From Saccharobesus litoralis (GTDB lineage: Bacteria; Pseudomonadota; Gammaproteobacteria; Enterobacterales; Alteromonadaceae): a stretch of 64,000 bases of DNA. A program made the translations under genes and the position numbers. Each line of letters opens with the position of its first letter. The first letter of the stretch is position 1. Location: positions 2,954,065 to 3,018,064 of the forward strand of contig NZ_CP026604.1 in NCBI RefSeq assembly GCF_003063625.1. Direction: 5' to 3'. Of the stretch, positions 26,194-35,999 are shown piece after piece. The notes beneath the pieces were generated by a model, which saw only the letters and a program-made list of their open reading frames with translations, was not told where the DNA came from and ran no database searches.

Positions 26194-28542
26194 ATGTCAG
26201 AAATAGTTCAGGTTATTGCCCAAGAACTGAATGTTCAACCTTTGCAAGTTGCCGCCGCGGTCAAGCTATTAGATGAAGGTGCAACGGTGCCGTTTATCGC
26301 CCGTTATCGTAAAGAAGTGACGGGTGGTTTAGATGATGGTCACTTACGTACGTTGGAATCACGCTTAATTTATTTACGTGAATTAAATGAACGACGCGCA
26401 GTGATTTTAAAAAGCATTAAAGAGCAAGAAAAGCTGACGCCACAACTTGAAAGTTCAATTTTAGCGGCAACCAGTAAAACTGATTTAGAAGAACTGTATT
26501 TACCCTACAAACCTAAGCGTCGTACCAAAGGGCAAATAGCGATAGAAGCTGGCCTTGAACCTTTGGCAGATAGCTTATTGGCAGATCTAACGTTAAACCC
26601 AGACAACGAAGCAGAAAAATATTTGAATGCTGAGCACAATATTAATATTGGCAAAGATGCATTAGATGGTGCTCGCTATATTTTAATGGAACGTTTTGCC
26701 GTTGATGCTGAATTGCTCAAAAAGATTAGAACCTATTTATGGCAAAACGCCACGCTAGATAGCGCCGTTATTGAAGGTAAGCAGCAAGAAGGCGCTAAAT
26801 TTGCTGATTACTTTGAGTTTTCTGAAAATCTTAATAGCATTCCATCGCATCGAGCATTAGCCGTGTTTAGAGGGCGTAACGAAGGCATTTTAACCGCGAC
26901 ACTTAATGCTGATCCGCAAGCTGAAGAAGGCGCAACCCACTCTGCCGTTGAAGTGATGATTGCTGACCATTATGGTTTTGAATGGCAAGGCCGAGCTGCG
27001 GAAACTTGGTTAAAGCAAGTGATCAAATGGACATGGCGCATAAAAATTAGCACGCATATGGAAACGGAGCTTTTTGCCCAAGTGCGTGATGGTGCGGAAG
27101 ACAATGCGATTAAAGTATTTGCGACCAACTTAAAAGATTTATTAATGGCGGCACCGGCGGGAGCTAAAGCCACTATCGGATTGGATCCGGGTATACGTAC
27201 CGGGGTTAAAGTCGCGGTTGTCGATAATACCGGCAAAGTATTAGATACCGCGGTTATTTATCCACACGAGCCACAAAATGCTTGGGATAAATCAAAACGT
27301 ACTTTAGCTAACTTAGCTCGCAAACATAAAGCGCAATTGATTAGTATTGGTAACGGTACAGGTTCGCGTGAAACTGACAAGCTTGTCGGCGAATTAATGA
27401 AAGACGAAGCCGAATTAAAGCTGGTTAAAGTTATGGTTAACGAGGCGGGTGCATCTGTGTACTCGGCAAGTGAGACAGCTGCGCTTGAGTTTCCAAATAT
27501 GGACGTTTCATTGCGCGGTGCGGTATCTATTGCGCGTCGTTTACAAGATCCATTAGCCGAGCTAGTAAAAATTGAGCCTAAGTCTATTGGTGTGGGGCAG
27601 TATCAGCATGATGTGAGCCAGAGCATGTTAGCGCGAGCGCTAGATGCTGTCGTGGAAGATTGTGTTAACGCGGTGGGTGTTGATTTAAACATGGCATCCG
27701 TTCCATTATTGACTCGTGTCTCGGGTTTAAATAAAACCTTAGCGCAAAATATTGTTGAATTTCGTGACAGTAATGGCCGATTCCAAAATCGTAGTGAGTT
27801 GAAAAAAGTCACACGTTTAGGGCCAAAAGCATTTGAACAATGTGCTGGCTTTTTACGCATTGCTGATGGCGACAATCCACTTGATGCCTCGTCTGTACAT
27901 CCAGAAGCCTATCCTGTCGTTAAGAAAATTGTTGAGGCTAACCAAGTCGCGGTTAACGAATTGATCGGCAACAGTACTAAATTAAAAGCGTTAAAAGCGG
28001 CTGACTATACTGACGAAAAGTTTGGTCTGCCGACGGTTACTGACATTATTAAAGAGTTAGATAAACCGGGACGCGATCCGCGCCCTGAGTTTAAAACAGC
28101 CACCTTTAAAGAAGGGGTGGACTCCATTAATGACCTAAAAGTGGGAATGAAGTTAGAAGGTGTGGTGACCAATGTGACCAACTTTGGGGCTTTTATTGAT
28201 GTCGGCGTACATCAAGACGGCCTAGTACATATTTCAGCCATGTCAGAAACCTTTATTGATGATCCGCGCAAAGTAGTTAAAGCGGGTGACATAGTTAAAG
28301 TGAAAGTCACAGAAGTGGATGTGGCGCGTAAGCGTATTGGTTTTACTATGCGCTTAAATGACGAAGTTCATGCCACAGCGAGCGACAATAAAGCGAAAGG
28401 TAATCCAAATCAAACCAAACGTGGTGCTGGTAACAACCGCGGTAAATCTGGCGGTGGTCAGAAGAGTTTTGGTGGTAATAGCCTAGGTGGCGGTGCTATG
28501 GGTAACGCCTTTGCTGAAGCGTTTGCTAAGGCTAAAAAGTAG
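26194..28542 (+). CDS. tex: Tex-family S1 RNA-binding transcription accessory protein
   Basis: 782 residues. N-terminal helical region, YqgF/RNase H-like domain around 325-450 ([18 protein letters not shown]), helix-hairpin-helix repeats ([19 protein letters not shown] onward) and a C-terminal S1 domain at about 645-720 ([16 protein letters not shown]). The last 50 residues are Gly/Asn/Lys-rich. Tex binds nucleic acid and influences transcription fidelity and toxin expression in other species. Divergent from greB. Confidence 0.95.
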   Translation: MSEIVQVIAQELNVQPLQVAAAVKLLDEGATVPFIARYRKEVTGGLDDGHLRTLESRLIYLRELNERRAVILKSIKEQEKLTPQLESSILAATSKTDLEELYLPYKPKRRTKGQIAIEAGLEPLADSLLADLTLNPDNEAEKYLNAEHNINIGKDALDGARYILMERFAVDAELLKKIRTYLWQNATLDSAVIEGKQQEGAKFADYFEFSENLNSIPSHRALAVFRGRNEGILTATLNADPQAEEGATHSAVEVMIADHYGFEWQGRAAETWLKQVIKWTWRIKISTHMETELFAQVRDGAEDNAIKVFATNLKDLLMAAPAGAKATIGLDPGIRTGVKVAVVDNTGKVLDTAVIYPHEPQNAWDKSKRTLANLARKHKAQLISIGNGTGSRETDKLVGELMKDEAELKLVKVMVNEAGASVYSASETAALEFPNMDVSLRGAVSIARRLQDPLAELVKIEPKSIGVGQYQHDVSQSMLARALDAVVEDCVNAVGVDLNMASVPLLTRVSGLNKTLAQNIVEFRDSNGRFQNRSELKKVTRLGPKAFEQCAGFLRIADGDNPLDASSVHPEAYPVVKKIVEANQVAVNELIGNSTKLKALKAADYTDEKFGLPTVTDIIKELDKPGRDPRPEFKTATFKEGVDSINDLKVGMKLEGVVTNVTNFGAFIDVGVHQDGLVHISAMSETFIDDPRKVVKAGDIVKVKVTEVDVARKRIGFTMRLNDEVHATASDNKAKGNPNQTKRGAGNNRGKSGGGQKSFGGNSLGGGAMGNAFAEAFAKAKK

Positions 28543-28564
28543 TTAATTCAATCCCCTTGATTTT

Positions 28565-28603
28565 ATAAGCGGTGGCTCGATGTCGCACACCGCTTATATT
28601 TTG
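28565..28603 (+). terminator. Rho-independent terminator after tex
   Basis: ATAAGCGGTG (28565-28574) pairs with CACCGCTTAT (28588-28597), then ATTTTG. Confidence 0.75.
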
Positions 28604-28804
28604 TCTCTCATACTACCCGATTCGACCTGCATCAATATTATCTTTTTTAGGTGGAAGTTTGGGTAAAAATACCGATTTCTGAGCACAATCTATAAAATTT
28701 TAGTTAGCTATGAATTACACTATTTGGCTGTCCTTTGACTCATTTAATTAGTGTATAATTGACGATAGAAGTAATTCCCCCTCAAGCCTGAACAATATTG
28801 GCTA

Positions 28805-29710
28805 CTAGCCCCTTTTGTTTTTTTGTTTTTTATCAAGCTGAAGGCAATCAAAGTCTCGGCGTTCTTTCCATCGTTCTTCCAGTTCAACGAGATTTGAAAA
28901 AGTTTTCTTTGATTTGTTTCTAGCATAGGAAACTATTTGCTCAGCTCTTTGGTAGTGACCAATAACAACAGCCCCAATTGTTTGAAACAACAACTCCTCA
29001 TCCAATACACCTGATTTTATGCCATAAGCTAGAAATTCATAGTAGTTAAGTAAGTAAGAGTGAGCAGATATACTTTGAATTTTTTTTTGTGTATCAGTTA
29101 AGTCGGTATTGCTTAAGACTGTATTACTTGAGTGATATGTTTCGACGTCTTCCTTGCTTATTGTTGTATGGCTTCTACTAGGATAATACCTATTGGCTAA
29201 GCGAGTTTGCTCTTGAAATTCTTCCGAAACGCGCATTTGCAATAACACATTTAGAGAGTGATTGGTCTTGTTGTGTTGCCTAGTCAATTGATGCTGGACG
29301 AACCACCCTAATATCACAAGAGCACCTGCTGATGTATAACCAAGCAGGTCTATTGCCTCTGAATTCATTTTTGATGCACCACCTTGAGGGATTGCACTTT
29401 GCCAAATAGCTACTACTAAGAATAAAAGTGCTAACCCTAGAACACCAAAACCACCCCAAAAAAAACGTTTACCATAAGGTAAAAATTTTGCTTTATTAAG
29501 AGGAACAAACACTCCTATAAAGAAGAATAAATAAGAAGCTATCCAAAATATCAATTTATTATCAGCATAGAACCCTTCAGAATGCCCATTCGCACCACAT
29601 GCAAAAGTAGCTATTAATAAACTTATTGCTATTGATGTGTAGTTGAAAAAGTTTGCTTCGCGTTTAATGATGGAATTAATGGTATCCGATATTGTGTAAT
29701 GATCTTCCAT
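28805..29710 (-). CDS. Four-helix membrane protein with DUF4760-like cytoplasmic region
   Basis: 301 residues, not firmly recognised. Four membrane segments at about 22-40, 52-71, 84-104 and 119-138, then a soluble domain of about 160 residues. The stretch LLNYYEFLAYGIKSGVLDEELL followed by an aromatic/basic helix resembles DUF4760-type domains, whose role is unknown. The C-terminus is strongly basic (KKQKNKRG). Composition is markedly AT-rich compared with tex and metK, suggesting acquisition. Its start lies about 20 bp after an intrinsic terminator belonging to the 34-codon peptide gene upstream, so read-through may control it. No good Shine-Dalgarno is visible. Confidence 0.7.
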   Translation of the reverse strand: MEDHYTISDTINSIIKREANFFNYTSIAISLLIATFACGANGHSEGFYADNKLIFWIASYLFFFIGVFVPLNKAKFLPYGKRFFWGGFGVLGLALLFLVVAIWQSAIPQGGASKMNSEAIDLLGYTSAGALVILGWFVQHQLTRQHNKTNHSLNVLLQMRVSEEFQEQTRLANRYYPSRSHTTISKEDVETYHSSNTVLSNTDLTDTQKKIQSISAHSYLLNYYEFLAYGIKSGVLDEELLFQTIGAVVIGHYQRAEQIVSYARNKSKKTFSNLVELEERWKERRDFDCLQLDKKQKNKRG

Positions 29711-29730
29711 TGTGTTACTCGCAGTATCCC

Positions 29731-29760
29731 AAAAACCAAAAAGCCTCCAACAGGAGGCTT
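29731..29760 (-). terminator. Intrinsic terminator of the 34-codon peptide gene
   Basis: AAGCCTCC (29741-29748), loop, GGAGGCTT (29753-29760); on the minus strand it is followed by TTTGGTTTTTGG. It lies between the peptide stop and the membrane protein start, so it acts as a terminator or attenuator. Confidence 0.8.
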
Positions 29761-29782
29761 AGTACTTAAGTGTGAATGGATA

Positions 29783-29887
29783 TTAGTCAAGATATCCATC
29801 TTGTAAAGGAGTGTCTAAATAGCCTTCGTCAATAGAAGGACTTAGAGCAGTCCCATTAATGGCTTTGTTTAAATATATATTTTTCAT
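29783..29887 (-). CDS. 34-residue peptide with tandem [E/D]GYLD motif
   Basis: Found by reading the minus strand. ATG at 29885-29887 with a near-perfect Shine-Dalgarno AAGGAGATT seven to eight bases before it; TAA at 29783-29785. The peptide starts MKNIYLNKAINGTALSPS and continues with EGYLD (21-25), TPLQ, DGYLD (30-34). It is acidic at the C-terminus, basic at the N-terminus, and has no signal peptide or membrane segment. An intrinsic terminator follows 22 bp after the stop. Not recognised. It could be a leader peptide, a modified-peptide precursor, a toxin/antitoxin peptide or a signal. The ribosome site, terminator and island context make chance less likely. Confidence 0.6.
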   Translation of the reverse strand: MKNIYLNKAINGTALSPSIDEGYLDTPLQDGYLD

Positions 29888-30492
29888 AACAATCTCCTTA
29901 AAATACATTCGTATAACTTATTTATACGTAAGCTTTACGAATTTAGATTACCTCACCTATTATAGGCTATCGGCGCGAGAGTATATAACTTTATATATCA
30001 GCCCTGCAATTTATTTGAGCGGCATAAATATTATTGAATATACTCTTAGTACATTTAAGCGTAGTTTAATTGCGCTTAAATGACAGTTATTAATATCAGT
30101 TCTTGCTACAGAGTAGAAATTAACTTTGATCTAAATTTACCGCAACAATAACTAGTTCGTCAACAATTACACTGCGATTAATGTATTTAAACGTATTTTA
30201 AAGTGTTTAAACTGTCTTTAAATGTTTACGAATAAGATTTTATTAAAAATTAAAACCACGTCCTCTGGGTGTGGATCCTATTTTAATCCAAGTTAGAATG
30301 AAAACGTGAATTGATGGAGTCTCAAATTAGTAGCTAAAGTAGAAAGCCATAGTGGCAATGAGGGAGTGGTACTTTGCTCAATTGAACGAGAGGCGCTTGG
30401 GTTATGAGGTAGGGGTAGTTGTTAAGTTTAAAATGTTAGCCTAATCAATTTGTTAGGCTAACTAACATTTACTAAAGCTAAATTTGAGCCTA
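29888..30492. other. AT-rich non-coding stretch upstream of the peptide gene
   Basis: About 600 bases, strongly AT-rich. TATAAT on the minus strand (29959-29964) could be the peptide gene's -10 box, with no good -35. An inverted repeat CGTATAA-CTTAT-TTATACG (29910-29928) sits just upstream of its ribosome site. The part near metK holds the metK terminator. Nothing else convincing was seen. Confidence 0.5.
30430..30463 (-). terminator. metK terminator
   Basis: GTTAGCCTAA (30435-30444) pairs with TTAGGCTAAC (30453-30462); ATTTTAAA follows on the minus strand. Confidence 0.65.
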
Positions 30493-31644
30493 TTACAGAC
30501 CAGCAGCTGCTTTTAATGCATCAACTTTGTCGGTTTTTTCCCATGGAAATTCTTCGCGACCAAAATGACCGTAAGCAGCAGTAGCTTGGTAGATAGGACG
30601 CTCTAAATCTAACATGGTTAAAATACCATACGGGCGTAAATCGAAATTAGCGCGCACGATATCCGTTAACTTGTCTTCGGCAATTTTACCAGTACCGAAT
30701 GTTTCAACACTGATCGAGGTTGGTTCTGCAACGCCAATCGCGTAAGACACTTGAATTTCACAACGGTCAGCTAAACCTGCCGCAACAATATTTTTGGCTA
30801 CGTAGCGTCCCGCATAAGCTGCAGAGCGGTCAACTTTAGATGGATCTTTACCAGAGAAAGCGCCACCGCCGTGACGTGCCATACCGCCATAAGTATCTAC
30901 AATGATTTTACGGCCAGTTAATCCGCAGTCACCCATAGGACCACCAATAACAAAACGGCCGGTCGGGTTAATATGGAATTGGGTTTCAGCATTTAACCAT
31001 TCTGCTGGTAACACAGGCTTGATGATTTCTTCCATTACGGCTTCGCGTAAGTCAGGTGTAGAAATACTGTCACAGTGCTGGGTTGATAAAACTACCGCAT
31101 CAATACCTGTGATTACGCCATTTTCATAAGCAAAGGTAACTTGTGATTTAGCGTCAGGGCGCAACCAAGGAAGAGTACCGTTTTTACGTACTTCTGCTTG
31201 GCGTTTAACCAAACGGTGAGAGTAAGTAATAGGAGCAGGCATTAACACGTCAGTTTCGTTCGATGCATAACCAAACATTAAACCTTGGTCGCCGGCACCT
31301 TGGTCTTCTGGACGAGAACGGTCAACACCTTGATTAATATCAGGTGATTGCTTACCAATGGTGTTTAGAATGGCACAAGAGTCAGCATCAAAGCCCATGT
31401 CGGAATGAACGTAACCAATTTCGCGCACGGTTTTACGGGTGAGTTCTTCAATGTCTACCCATGCAGAAGTGGTTACTTCACCACCTACCATGACCATGCC
31501 GGTTTTAACATAAGTTTCACAAGCAACACGAGCCTTTGGGTCTTGCTCTAAGATGGCGTCTAATACGGCATCAGAGATCTGATCAGCAATTTTATCCGGA
31601 TGGCCTTCAGAAACTGATTCTGAAGTAAATAGATGTTTAGCCAT
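30493..31644 (-). CDS. metK: S-adenosylmethionine synthetase
   Basis: 383 residues, the same size as E. coli MetK (384). It makes S-adenosylmethionine from methionine and ATP. MetK signatures are complete: [19 protein letters not shown] at the N-terminus, [12 protein letters not shown] (ATP site) and [17 protein letters not shown] (P-loop-like). A MetJ-box array lies upstream at 31779-31818, so it is part of the methionine regulon. It forms a single-gene unit with its own terminator, between the AT-rich island and the nap operon. Confidence 0.97.
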   Translation of the reverse strand: MAKHLFTSESVSEGHPDKIADQISDAVLDAILEQDPKARVACETYVKTGMVMVGGEVTTSAWVDIEELTRKTVREIGYVHSDMGFDADSCAILNTIGKQSPDINQGVDRSRPEDQGAGDQGLMFGYASNETDVLMPAPITYSHRLVKRQAEVRKNGTLPWLRPDAKSQVTFAYENGVITGIDAVVLSTQHCDSISTPDLREAVMEEIIKPVLPAEWLNAETQFHINPTGRFVIGGPMGDCGLTGRKIIVDTYGGMARHGGGAFSGKDPSKVDRSAAYAGRYVAKNIVAAGLADRCEIQVSYAIGVAEPTSISVETFGTGKIAEDKLTDIVRANFDLRPYGILTMLDLERPIYQATAAYGHFGREEFPWEKTDKVDALKAAAGL

Positions 31645-31778
31645 GGCTTTATCCTCTTGGTTTAGCAGTCTTTAGCAAACTAACAAGTAGTTGACTGGAT
31701 AAGTCGGTTATTTCGATGGTTTTTTAGCCATCGACAAAGTGCGCACAGTGTATTCATTTTAAATTAATTTGCAAGTTT

Positions 31779-31818
31779 TTACGTCTAGACGTCTAAACGT
31801 CTTTATGTGAAAACGTCT
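31779..31818. promoter_or_regulatory. MetJ operator: five tandem 8-bp met boxes
   Basis: Consecutive 8-mers on the plus strand: TTACGTCT, AGACGTCT, AAACGTCT, TTATGTGA, AAACGTCT. The MetJ consensus is AGACGTCT; the second box is a perfect match and three others match 6 of 8. MetJ with SAM binds such tandem arrays cooperatively. It should repress metK; it also lies 170-210 bp from napE. Confidence 0.88.
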
Positions 31819-31853
31819 AAGCCTAGTTTGCTATCGACGATACGCGGTAAAAC

Positions 31854-31867
31854 TTGATGTAGATCAG
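31854..31867 (+). promoter_or_regulatory. FNR-type box upstream of napE
   Basis: TTGAT-GTAG-ATCAG matches the FNR consensus TTGAT-N4-ATCAA at 9 of 10 positions. It lies about 120 bp before napE. A weaker match TTGAT-CTCA-CGCAA is at 31914-31927. Anaerobic control of nap by FNR is known in enterobacteria. Confidence 0.7.
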
Positions 31868-31986
31868 ATCAATTGAGCTTAACGCTGACTCTATTCAAGT
31901 CGCTGGCCAAAAATTGATCTCACGCAAAGTTCCTTTTTTAAGAGTTGTTAATTTGATCACCAGCAAAGAAGCTAGATAGGTGATCT

Positions 31987-32145
31987 ATGAACCAAGAACA
32001 AACTTCAGAGTTGAAGAGCCGAGAAAGAAATACCTTTCTGTTTTTGACTATTTTTCTCGCCCCCATTTTGTCCATCATTATTGTTGGTGGCTATGGGTTT
32101 ATGGTGTGGATTAGCCAACTGTTATTTGGTCCTCCAGGCGCATAA
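31987..32145 (+). CDS. napE: Periplasmic nitrate reductase subunit NapE
   Basis: 52 residues, read directly: ATG at 31987 with AGGTGAT just upstream, TAA at 32143. A single membrane helix at about 17-40, with the segment FLFLTIFLAPILSIIIVGGYGF and the ending LLFGPPGA, typical of NapE. Role in the nap system is unclear. First gene of napEFDABC, about 43 bp before napF. Confidence 0.9.
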   Translation: MNQEQTSELKSRERNTFLFLTIFLAPILSIIIVGGYGFMVWISQLLFGPPGA

Positions 32146-32188
32146 GTCTGGTGGATGACTATTTTAGGAATGGCAAGGTCTAACCCGC

Positions 32189-32689
32189 ATGATTAATCGT
32201 AGCCGTCGCGGATTTTTAACCGGTAAGCGTCATTGGCAGCCAGCCATGCGTTTACCTTGGTTGAAAGATGAGCAAACATTTTTCAATTTATGTGATCAAT
32301 GTGGTGATTGTATTGCAGCGTGTGAAACTCAGCTTTTAAAGCGTGATAAACAAGGCTGGCCACAAGCTGATTTTTCAACTGCAGAGTGTACATTTTGTCA
32401 AAAATGCGTTGCCGTTTGCAGCAAGGCCATGTTTGTTGATGACAAGAGCCAAAAACCCTGGTCTGCCAATATTCAAATCAACGATAAATGCTTTGCCAGT
32501 CATGATATTTATTGTCAAAGCTGTCGAGACGCGTGTGATTCCAGGGCCATTCACTTTCGTTATATCGATTCAGCTATTCCTAAACCTGAAATAAACCTGA
32601 CCGATTGCAGTCAATGCGGCGCTTGTATTGAGTCGTGCCCGCAGCAATCAATCGACTTTAATCTAACTCAACCCTCTACCACGGAGTAA
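32189..32689 (+). CDS. napF: Ferredoxin-type protein NapF
   Basis: 166 residues. Begins MINRSRRGFLTG, the usual NapF N-terminus with an RR motif. Four cysteine clusters for [4Fe-4S] are visible: CDQCGDCIAAC, CTFCQKCVAVC, an atypical CQSCRDAC, and CSQCGACIESCP. NapF is a cytoplasmic iron-sulfur protein that helps maturation of NapA before export. The next gene, napD, starts 7 bp later. Confidence 0.93.
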   Translation: MINRSRRGFLTGKRHWQPAMRLPWLKDEQTFFNLCDQCGDCIAACETQLLKRDKQGWPQADFSTAECTFCQKCVAVCSKAMFVDDKSQKPWSANIQINDKCFASHDIYCQSCRDACDSRAIHFRYIDSAIPKPEINLTDCSQCGACIESCPQQSIDFNLTQPSTTE

Positions 32690-32696
32690 ATGAGCT

Positions 32697-32969
32697 ATGT
32701 CCGCAGTACAAGAAGCGAGCCAGCCCGAGTACCACGTAGCCAGTTTTGTTGCTCAGGCGATACCGGCACAAATTCAAAAGGTGCAAAACAGCATTTTAAG
32801 CCAAGCCGGCAGCGAAATTCACGCGGTAAGTGATGAAGGCAAAATTGTTTTTACGATTGAAGCTGATAGTCAAAATCGCATTGGTAAAACCATTGATGAC
32901 ATCAAACAAGATAGCGCCATTTTGACTTTGGCGCCGGTATACCACCAATTTTTAACAGAACAAGTTTAA
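32697..32969 (+). CDS. napD: NapA signal-peptide-binding chaperone NapD
   Basis: 90 residues. A ferredoxin-like fold protein with [16 protein letters not shown] near the N-terminus, as in NapD family proteins. NapD binds the twin-arginine signal peptide of NapA and delays its export until the cofactor is inserted. Tight spacing (7 bp before, 17 bp after) places it firmly in the operon. Confidence 0.9.
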   Translation: MSAVQEASQPEYHVASFVAQAIPAQIQKVQNSILSQAGSEIHAVSDEGKIVFTIEADSQNRIGKTIDDIKQDSAILTLAPVYHQFLTEQV

Positions 32970-32986
32970 TTTCACTGGGGAATAAT

Positions 32987-35485
32987 ATGACTATCAATCG
33001 CCGAGAATTTATCAAAGCCAATGCGGTAGCTGCCGCGGCGGGCGTTGCCGGTGTCGCGGTACCCGCAAAAGCCAGTAACTTAATTACAAGTAGTGAATTT
33101 ACCAAACTAAAATGGGATAAAGCCCCTTGTCGTTTTTGTGGAACGGGCTGTAGCGTAAACGTAGGTGTTATGGACGGTAAAGTTGTAGCCACTCATGGTG
33201 ATATCAAATCACCGGTTAATAAAGGCTTAAACTGCGTTAAAGGCTACTTTTTATCTAAAATTATGTACGGTAAAGACCGTTTAACCACGCCATTATTACG
33301 TAAGAAAAACGGTAAATTTGACAAAAATGGTGATTTTGAACCCGTCAGTTGGCAAGAAGCTTTTGACATTATGGAACAAAAAGCCAAAAAAGCCTTACGT
33401 GATTCTGGCCCAACAGCCATCGGCATGTTTGGTTCAGGTCAATGGACAGTGATGGAGGGCTATGCCGCCGCTAAATTGTATAAGGCGGGTTTTTTATCAA
33501 ATAATATTGATCCCAATGCTCGTCATTGTATGGCATCAGCTGTTGGTGGTTTTATGCGTACCTTTGGTATCGATGAACCTATGGGTTGCTATGACGACAT
33601 TGAAGCAACAGATGCCATGGTGCTGTGGGGTTCAAACATGGCAGAAATGCATCCTATTTTATGGACTCGTATTACCGATCGTCGTTTAAGCGCTCCGCAT
33701 GTCAAGGTTCATGTTCTTTCTACTTTTGAACACCGTAGCTTTGATTTAGCCGATAACGGCATGATTTTTACCCCCCAAACTGACTTAGCCATTCTTAACT
33801 ATATTGCTAATTACATTATTCAAAATGACAAGGTAAACAAAGACTTTGTTAATAAGCACACTAAGTTTGTTAAAGGGCAAACGGATATTGGCTATGGTTT
33901 ACGCCCTGAGCATCCGTTAGAGCGCAAAGCGAAAAATAACAATAAAACGGCAGGTTCATCTACTCCGATCAATTTTAAGCAATATGCCGAGTTTGTTAGT
34001 ACTTACACAGCCGAATATACGTCTAAATTATCAGGGGTACCTGTTGATAAGCTTGAACAATTAGCCGAGTTATATGCTGATCCTAAGCGCAAAGTTTGTT
34101 CTTTTTGGACGATGGGCTTTAACCAACATACGCGCGGTGTTTGGGCTAATAACCTGATTTATAACATTCACCTATTAACCGGGAAAATATCTACGCCGGG
34201 TAACAGCCCATTCTCATTAACCGGTCAACCATCAGCTTGTGGTACGGCTCGTGAAGTTGGCACGTTTGCTCATCGATTACCGGCTGATATGGTGGTAGCC
34301 AAGAAAGCTCACCGAGATTATGCCGAAAAAATCTGGCAATTACCTGAAGGGACTATCCCGCCGAAACCGGGTTACCATGCGGTTTTGCAAAACCGTATGT
34401 TAAAAGATGGCAAGCTGAACTTTTATTGGGTGCAGTGTAATAACAATATGCAAGCGGCTGCCAATATGATGGAAGAGGGCTATCCGGGTTATCGCAATCC
34501 TAAAAACTTTGTTGTGGTATCAGACCCATATCCAACTGTCACAGCGCAAGCGGCAGACTTAATTTTACCAACCGCAATGTGGGTAGAAAAAGAAGGGGCT
34601 TATGGTAATGCTGAGCGTCGTACTCAAGCTTGGTATCAAATGGTTAAAGCGCCGGAAGGGGCTAAATCTGATTTATGGCAATTAGTTGAATTTTCAAAGC
34701 GTTTTAAGGTGCAAGATGTTTGGCCTGCTGATTTGCTAGCGAAAAAACCAGAATATCGTAATAAAACTTTGTTCGATATTTTGTATGCCAACGGCAAGGT
34801 CAATAAGTATGGCTTAGATGAAATCCCAGACGATCGCTTAAATGATGAAGCGCGCGAATTTGGTTTCTACATTCAAAAAGGTTTGTTTGAAGAATATGCC
34901 AGCTTTGGGCGCGGCAAAGCTCATGATTTAGCACCGTATGATGTGTATCACACTGTGCGCGGTTTACGTTGGCCGGTTGTTGACGGCAAAGAGACGCTAT
35001 GGCGTTTTAAAGAAGGTTCAGACCCTTATGTTAAACCAGGGAAAGACTTTGAGTTTTACGGCAAACCCGACGGTAAAGCCTTGATATTTGCTCTGCCTTA
35101 CGAGCCGCCAGCAGAATCTCCTGATGAAGAATATGACTTATGGTTGTCTACAGGACGGGTGTTAGAGCATTGGCATTCAGGTTCAATGACTCAACGTGTG
35201 CCCGAGCTTTATAAAGCCATACCCGATGCATTGATATATATGCACCCAGATGACGCGCGTGCTCGTGATATGCGCCGAGGCGACCTAGTTAAAATTGTTT
35301 CTCGGCGCGGTGAGGTGCAAACACGAGTTGAAACACGGGGCCGCAACAAGCCACCTAAGGGTCTAGTGTTTATGCCTTGGTTTGATGCGAGTCGCTTAGT
35401 TAATAAAGTGACATTGGATGCCACAGACCCGTTATCAAAAGAAACAGACTTTAAAAAATGTGCTGTCAAAGTGGTTAAGGTTTAG
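32987..35485 (+). CDS. napA: Periplasmic nitrate reductase catalytic subunit NapA
   Basis: 832 residues, matching E. coli NapA (828). Twin-arginine signal [14 protein letters not shown] at the N-terminus, cleavage after a PAKA-type site. The [4Fe-4S] ligands are in CRFCGTGCS plus the Cys in GLNCVKGYF. The molybdenum-coordinating cysteine is in [13 protein letters not shown]. NapA-type residues ([12 protein letters not shown]) separate it from formate dehydrogenases. Reduces nitrate to nitrite in the periplasm with bis-MGD. Ends just before napB. Confidence 0.96.
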   Translation: MTINRREFIKANAVAAAAGVAGVAVPAKASNLITSSEFTKLKWDKAPCRFCGTGCSVNVGVMDGKVVATHGDIKSPVNKGLNCVKGYFLSKIMYGKDRLTTPLLRKKNGKFDKNGDFEPVSWQEAFDIMEQKAKKALRDSGPTAIGMFGSGQWTVMEGYAAAKLYKAGFLSNNIDPNARHCMASAVGGFMRTFGIDEPMGCYDDIEATDAMVLWGSNMAEMHPILWTRITDRRLSAPHVKVHVLSTFEHRSFDLADNGMIFTPQTDLAILNYIANYIIQNDKVNKDFVNKHTKFVKGQTDIGYGLRPEHPLERKAKNNNKTAGSSTPINFKQYAEFVSTYTAEYTSKLSGVPVDKLEQLAELYADPKRKVCSFWTMGFNQHTRGVWANNLIYNIHLLTGKISTPGNSPFSLTGQPSACGTAREVGTFAHRLPADMVVAKKAHRDYAEKIWQLPEGTIPPKPGYHAVLQNRMLKDGKLNFYWVQCNNNMQAAANMMEEGYPGYRNPKNFVVVSDPYPTVTAQAADLILPTAMWVEKEGAYGNAERRTQAWYQMVKAPEGAKSDLWQLVEFSKRFKVQDVWPADLLAKKPEYRNKTLFDILYANGKVNKYGLDEIPDDRLNDEAREFGFYIQKGLFEEYASFGRGKAHDLAPYDVYHTVRGLRWPVVDGKETLWRFKEGSDPYVKPGKDFEFYGKPDGKALIFALPYEPPAESPDEEYDLWLSTGRVLEHWHSGSMTQRVPELYKAIPDALIYMHPDDARARDMRRGDLVKIVSRRGEVQTRVETRGRNKPPKGLVFMPWFDASRLVNKVTLDATDPLSKETDFKKCAVKVVKV

Positions 35486-35495
35486 GAGAAAAACA

Positions 35496-35987
35496 ATGAA
35501 ACTTATTAATAAAAAGTGGTTAAGTATTGTTGCTGTCGCGTTTGTGTTACCTACCTTAAGTGCACTGGCGGGAGATTCTGAAATAGCAACGCTGCGTAAG
35601 GATACGCAAATCGAACAGCAAAAAACGCCGAAAGTGATCCCCAAAGTGGTCAATACCGACGTTAAGCAAAAACGTAGTTACCCGATGCAGCCACCAGTGA
35701 TCCCGCATCAAACGCGTAATTATGAAGTGAACTTAAATGCTAATAAGTGCATGTCTTGCCATAGTCGCGAACGCACCCAAGAGTCTCAAGCGCCTATGGT
35801 GAGTGTGACTCACTTTATGGATAGAGATGGTAACTTCTTGGCTGAAATTTCACCGCGACGTTACTTTTGTAATCAGTGCCACGTAACACAGAAAAATGCG
35901 CAACCGCTCATCGATAATAACTTTACCGATATGCAAAGCTTGATGAAAGACAAGTTAACTAATACCAAGTTACCTAAAGCCAAATAG
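35496..35987 (+). CDS. napB: Periplasmic nitrate reductase diheme cytochrome NapB
   Basis: 163 residues from the ATG at 35496, preceded by AGGAGAAAA; an in-frame upstream reading into napA is rejected. Signal peptide about 1-25 (WLSIVAVAFVLPTLSALAG). Two heme sites CMSCH and CNQCH, with conserved histidines as axial ligands (PVIPHQTRNYEV, VTHFMDRDGNFL). It passes electrons from NapC to NapA. napC follows after 12 bp. Confidence 0.95.
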   Translation: MKLINKKWLSIVAVAFVLPTLSALAGDSEIATLRKDTQIEQQKTPKVIPKVVNTDVKQKRSYPMQPPVIPHQTRNYEVNLNANKCMSCHSRERTQESQAPMVSVTHFMDRDGNFLAEISPRRYFCNQCHVTQKNAQPLIDNNFTDMQSLMKDKLTNTKLPKAK

Positions 35988-35999
35988 TAGGAGGCTAAA

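Larger units (their letters stand above)
31645..31986. other. Divergent regulatory region metK / napE
   Basis: About 340 bases without a gene. Holds the metK promoter side, the five-box MetJ operator (31779-31818), and the FNR-type boxes (31854-31867, 31914-31927). Confidence 0.75.

Noticed and set aside
28735-28830. Possible plus-strand small RNA with TATAAT near 28756 and a T-rich end near 28812-28830
   Set aside because: The -35 is absent at the right distance, the hairpin is only 4 bp, and the T-run is explained by lysine codons of the opposite gene.
29859-30083. A plus-strand 74-residue hydrophobic reading frame in the AT-rich island
   Set aside because: It overlaps the peptide gene on the other strand, has no Shine-Dalgarno and an amino acid make-up expected from AT-rich noise.
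30358-30444. Plus-strand 28-codon ORF beginning MREWYFAQ before metK
   Set aside because: No ribosome site, and its end lies inside the metK terminator hairpin; likely chance.
32987-35485. Formate dehydrogenase as identity of the molybdopterin enzyme
   Set aside because: The napEFD genes before it, napBC after it and the [13 protein letters not shown] cysteine region all point to NapA; no selenocysteine or formate dehydrogenase partners are present.
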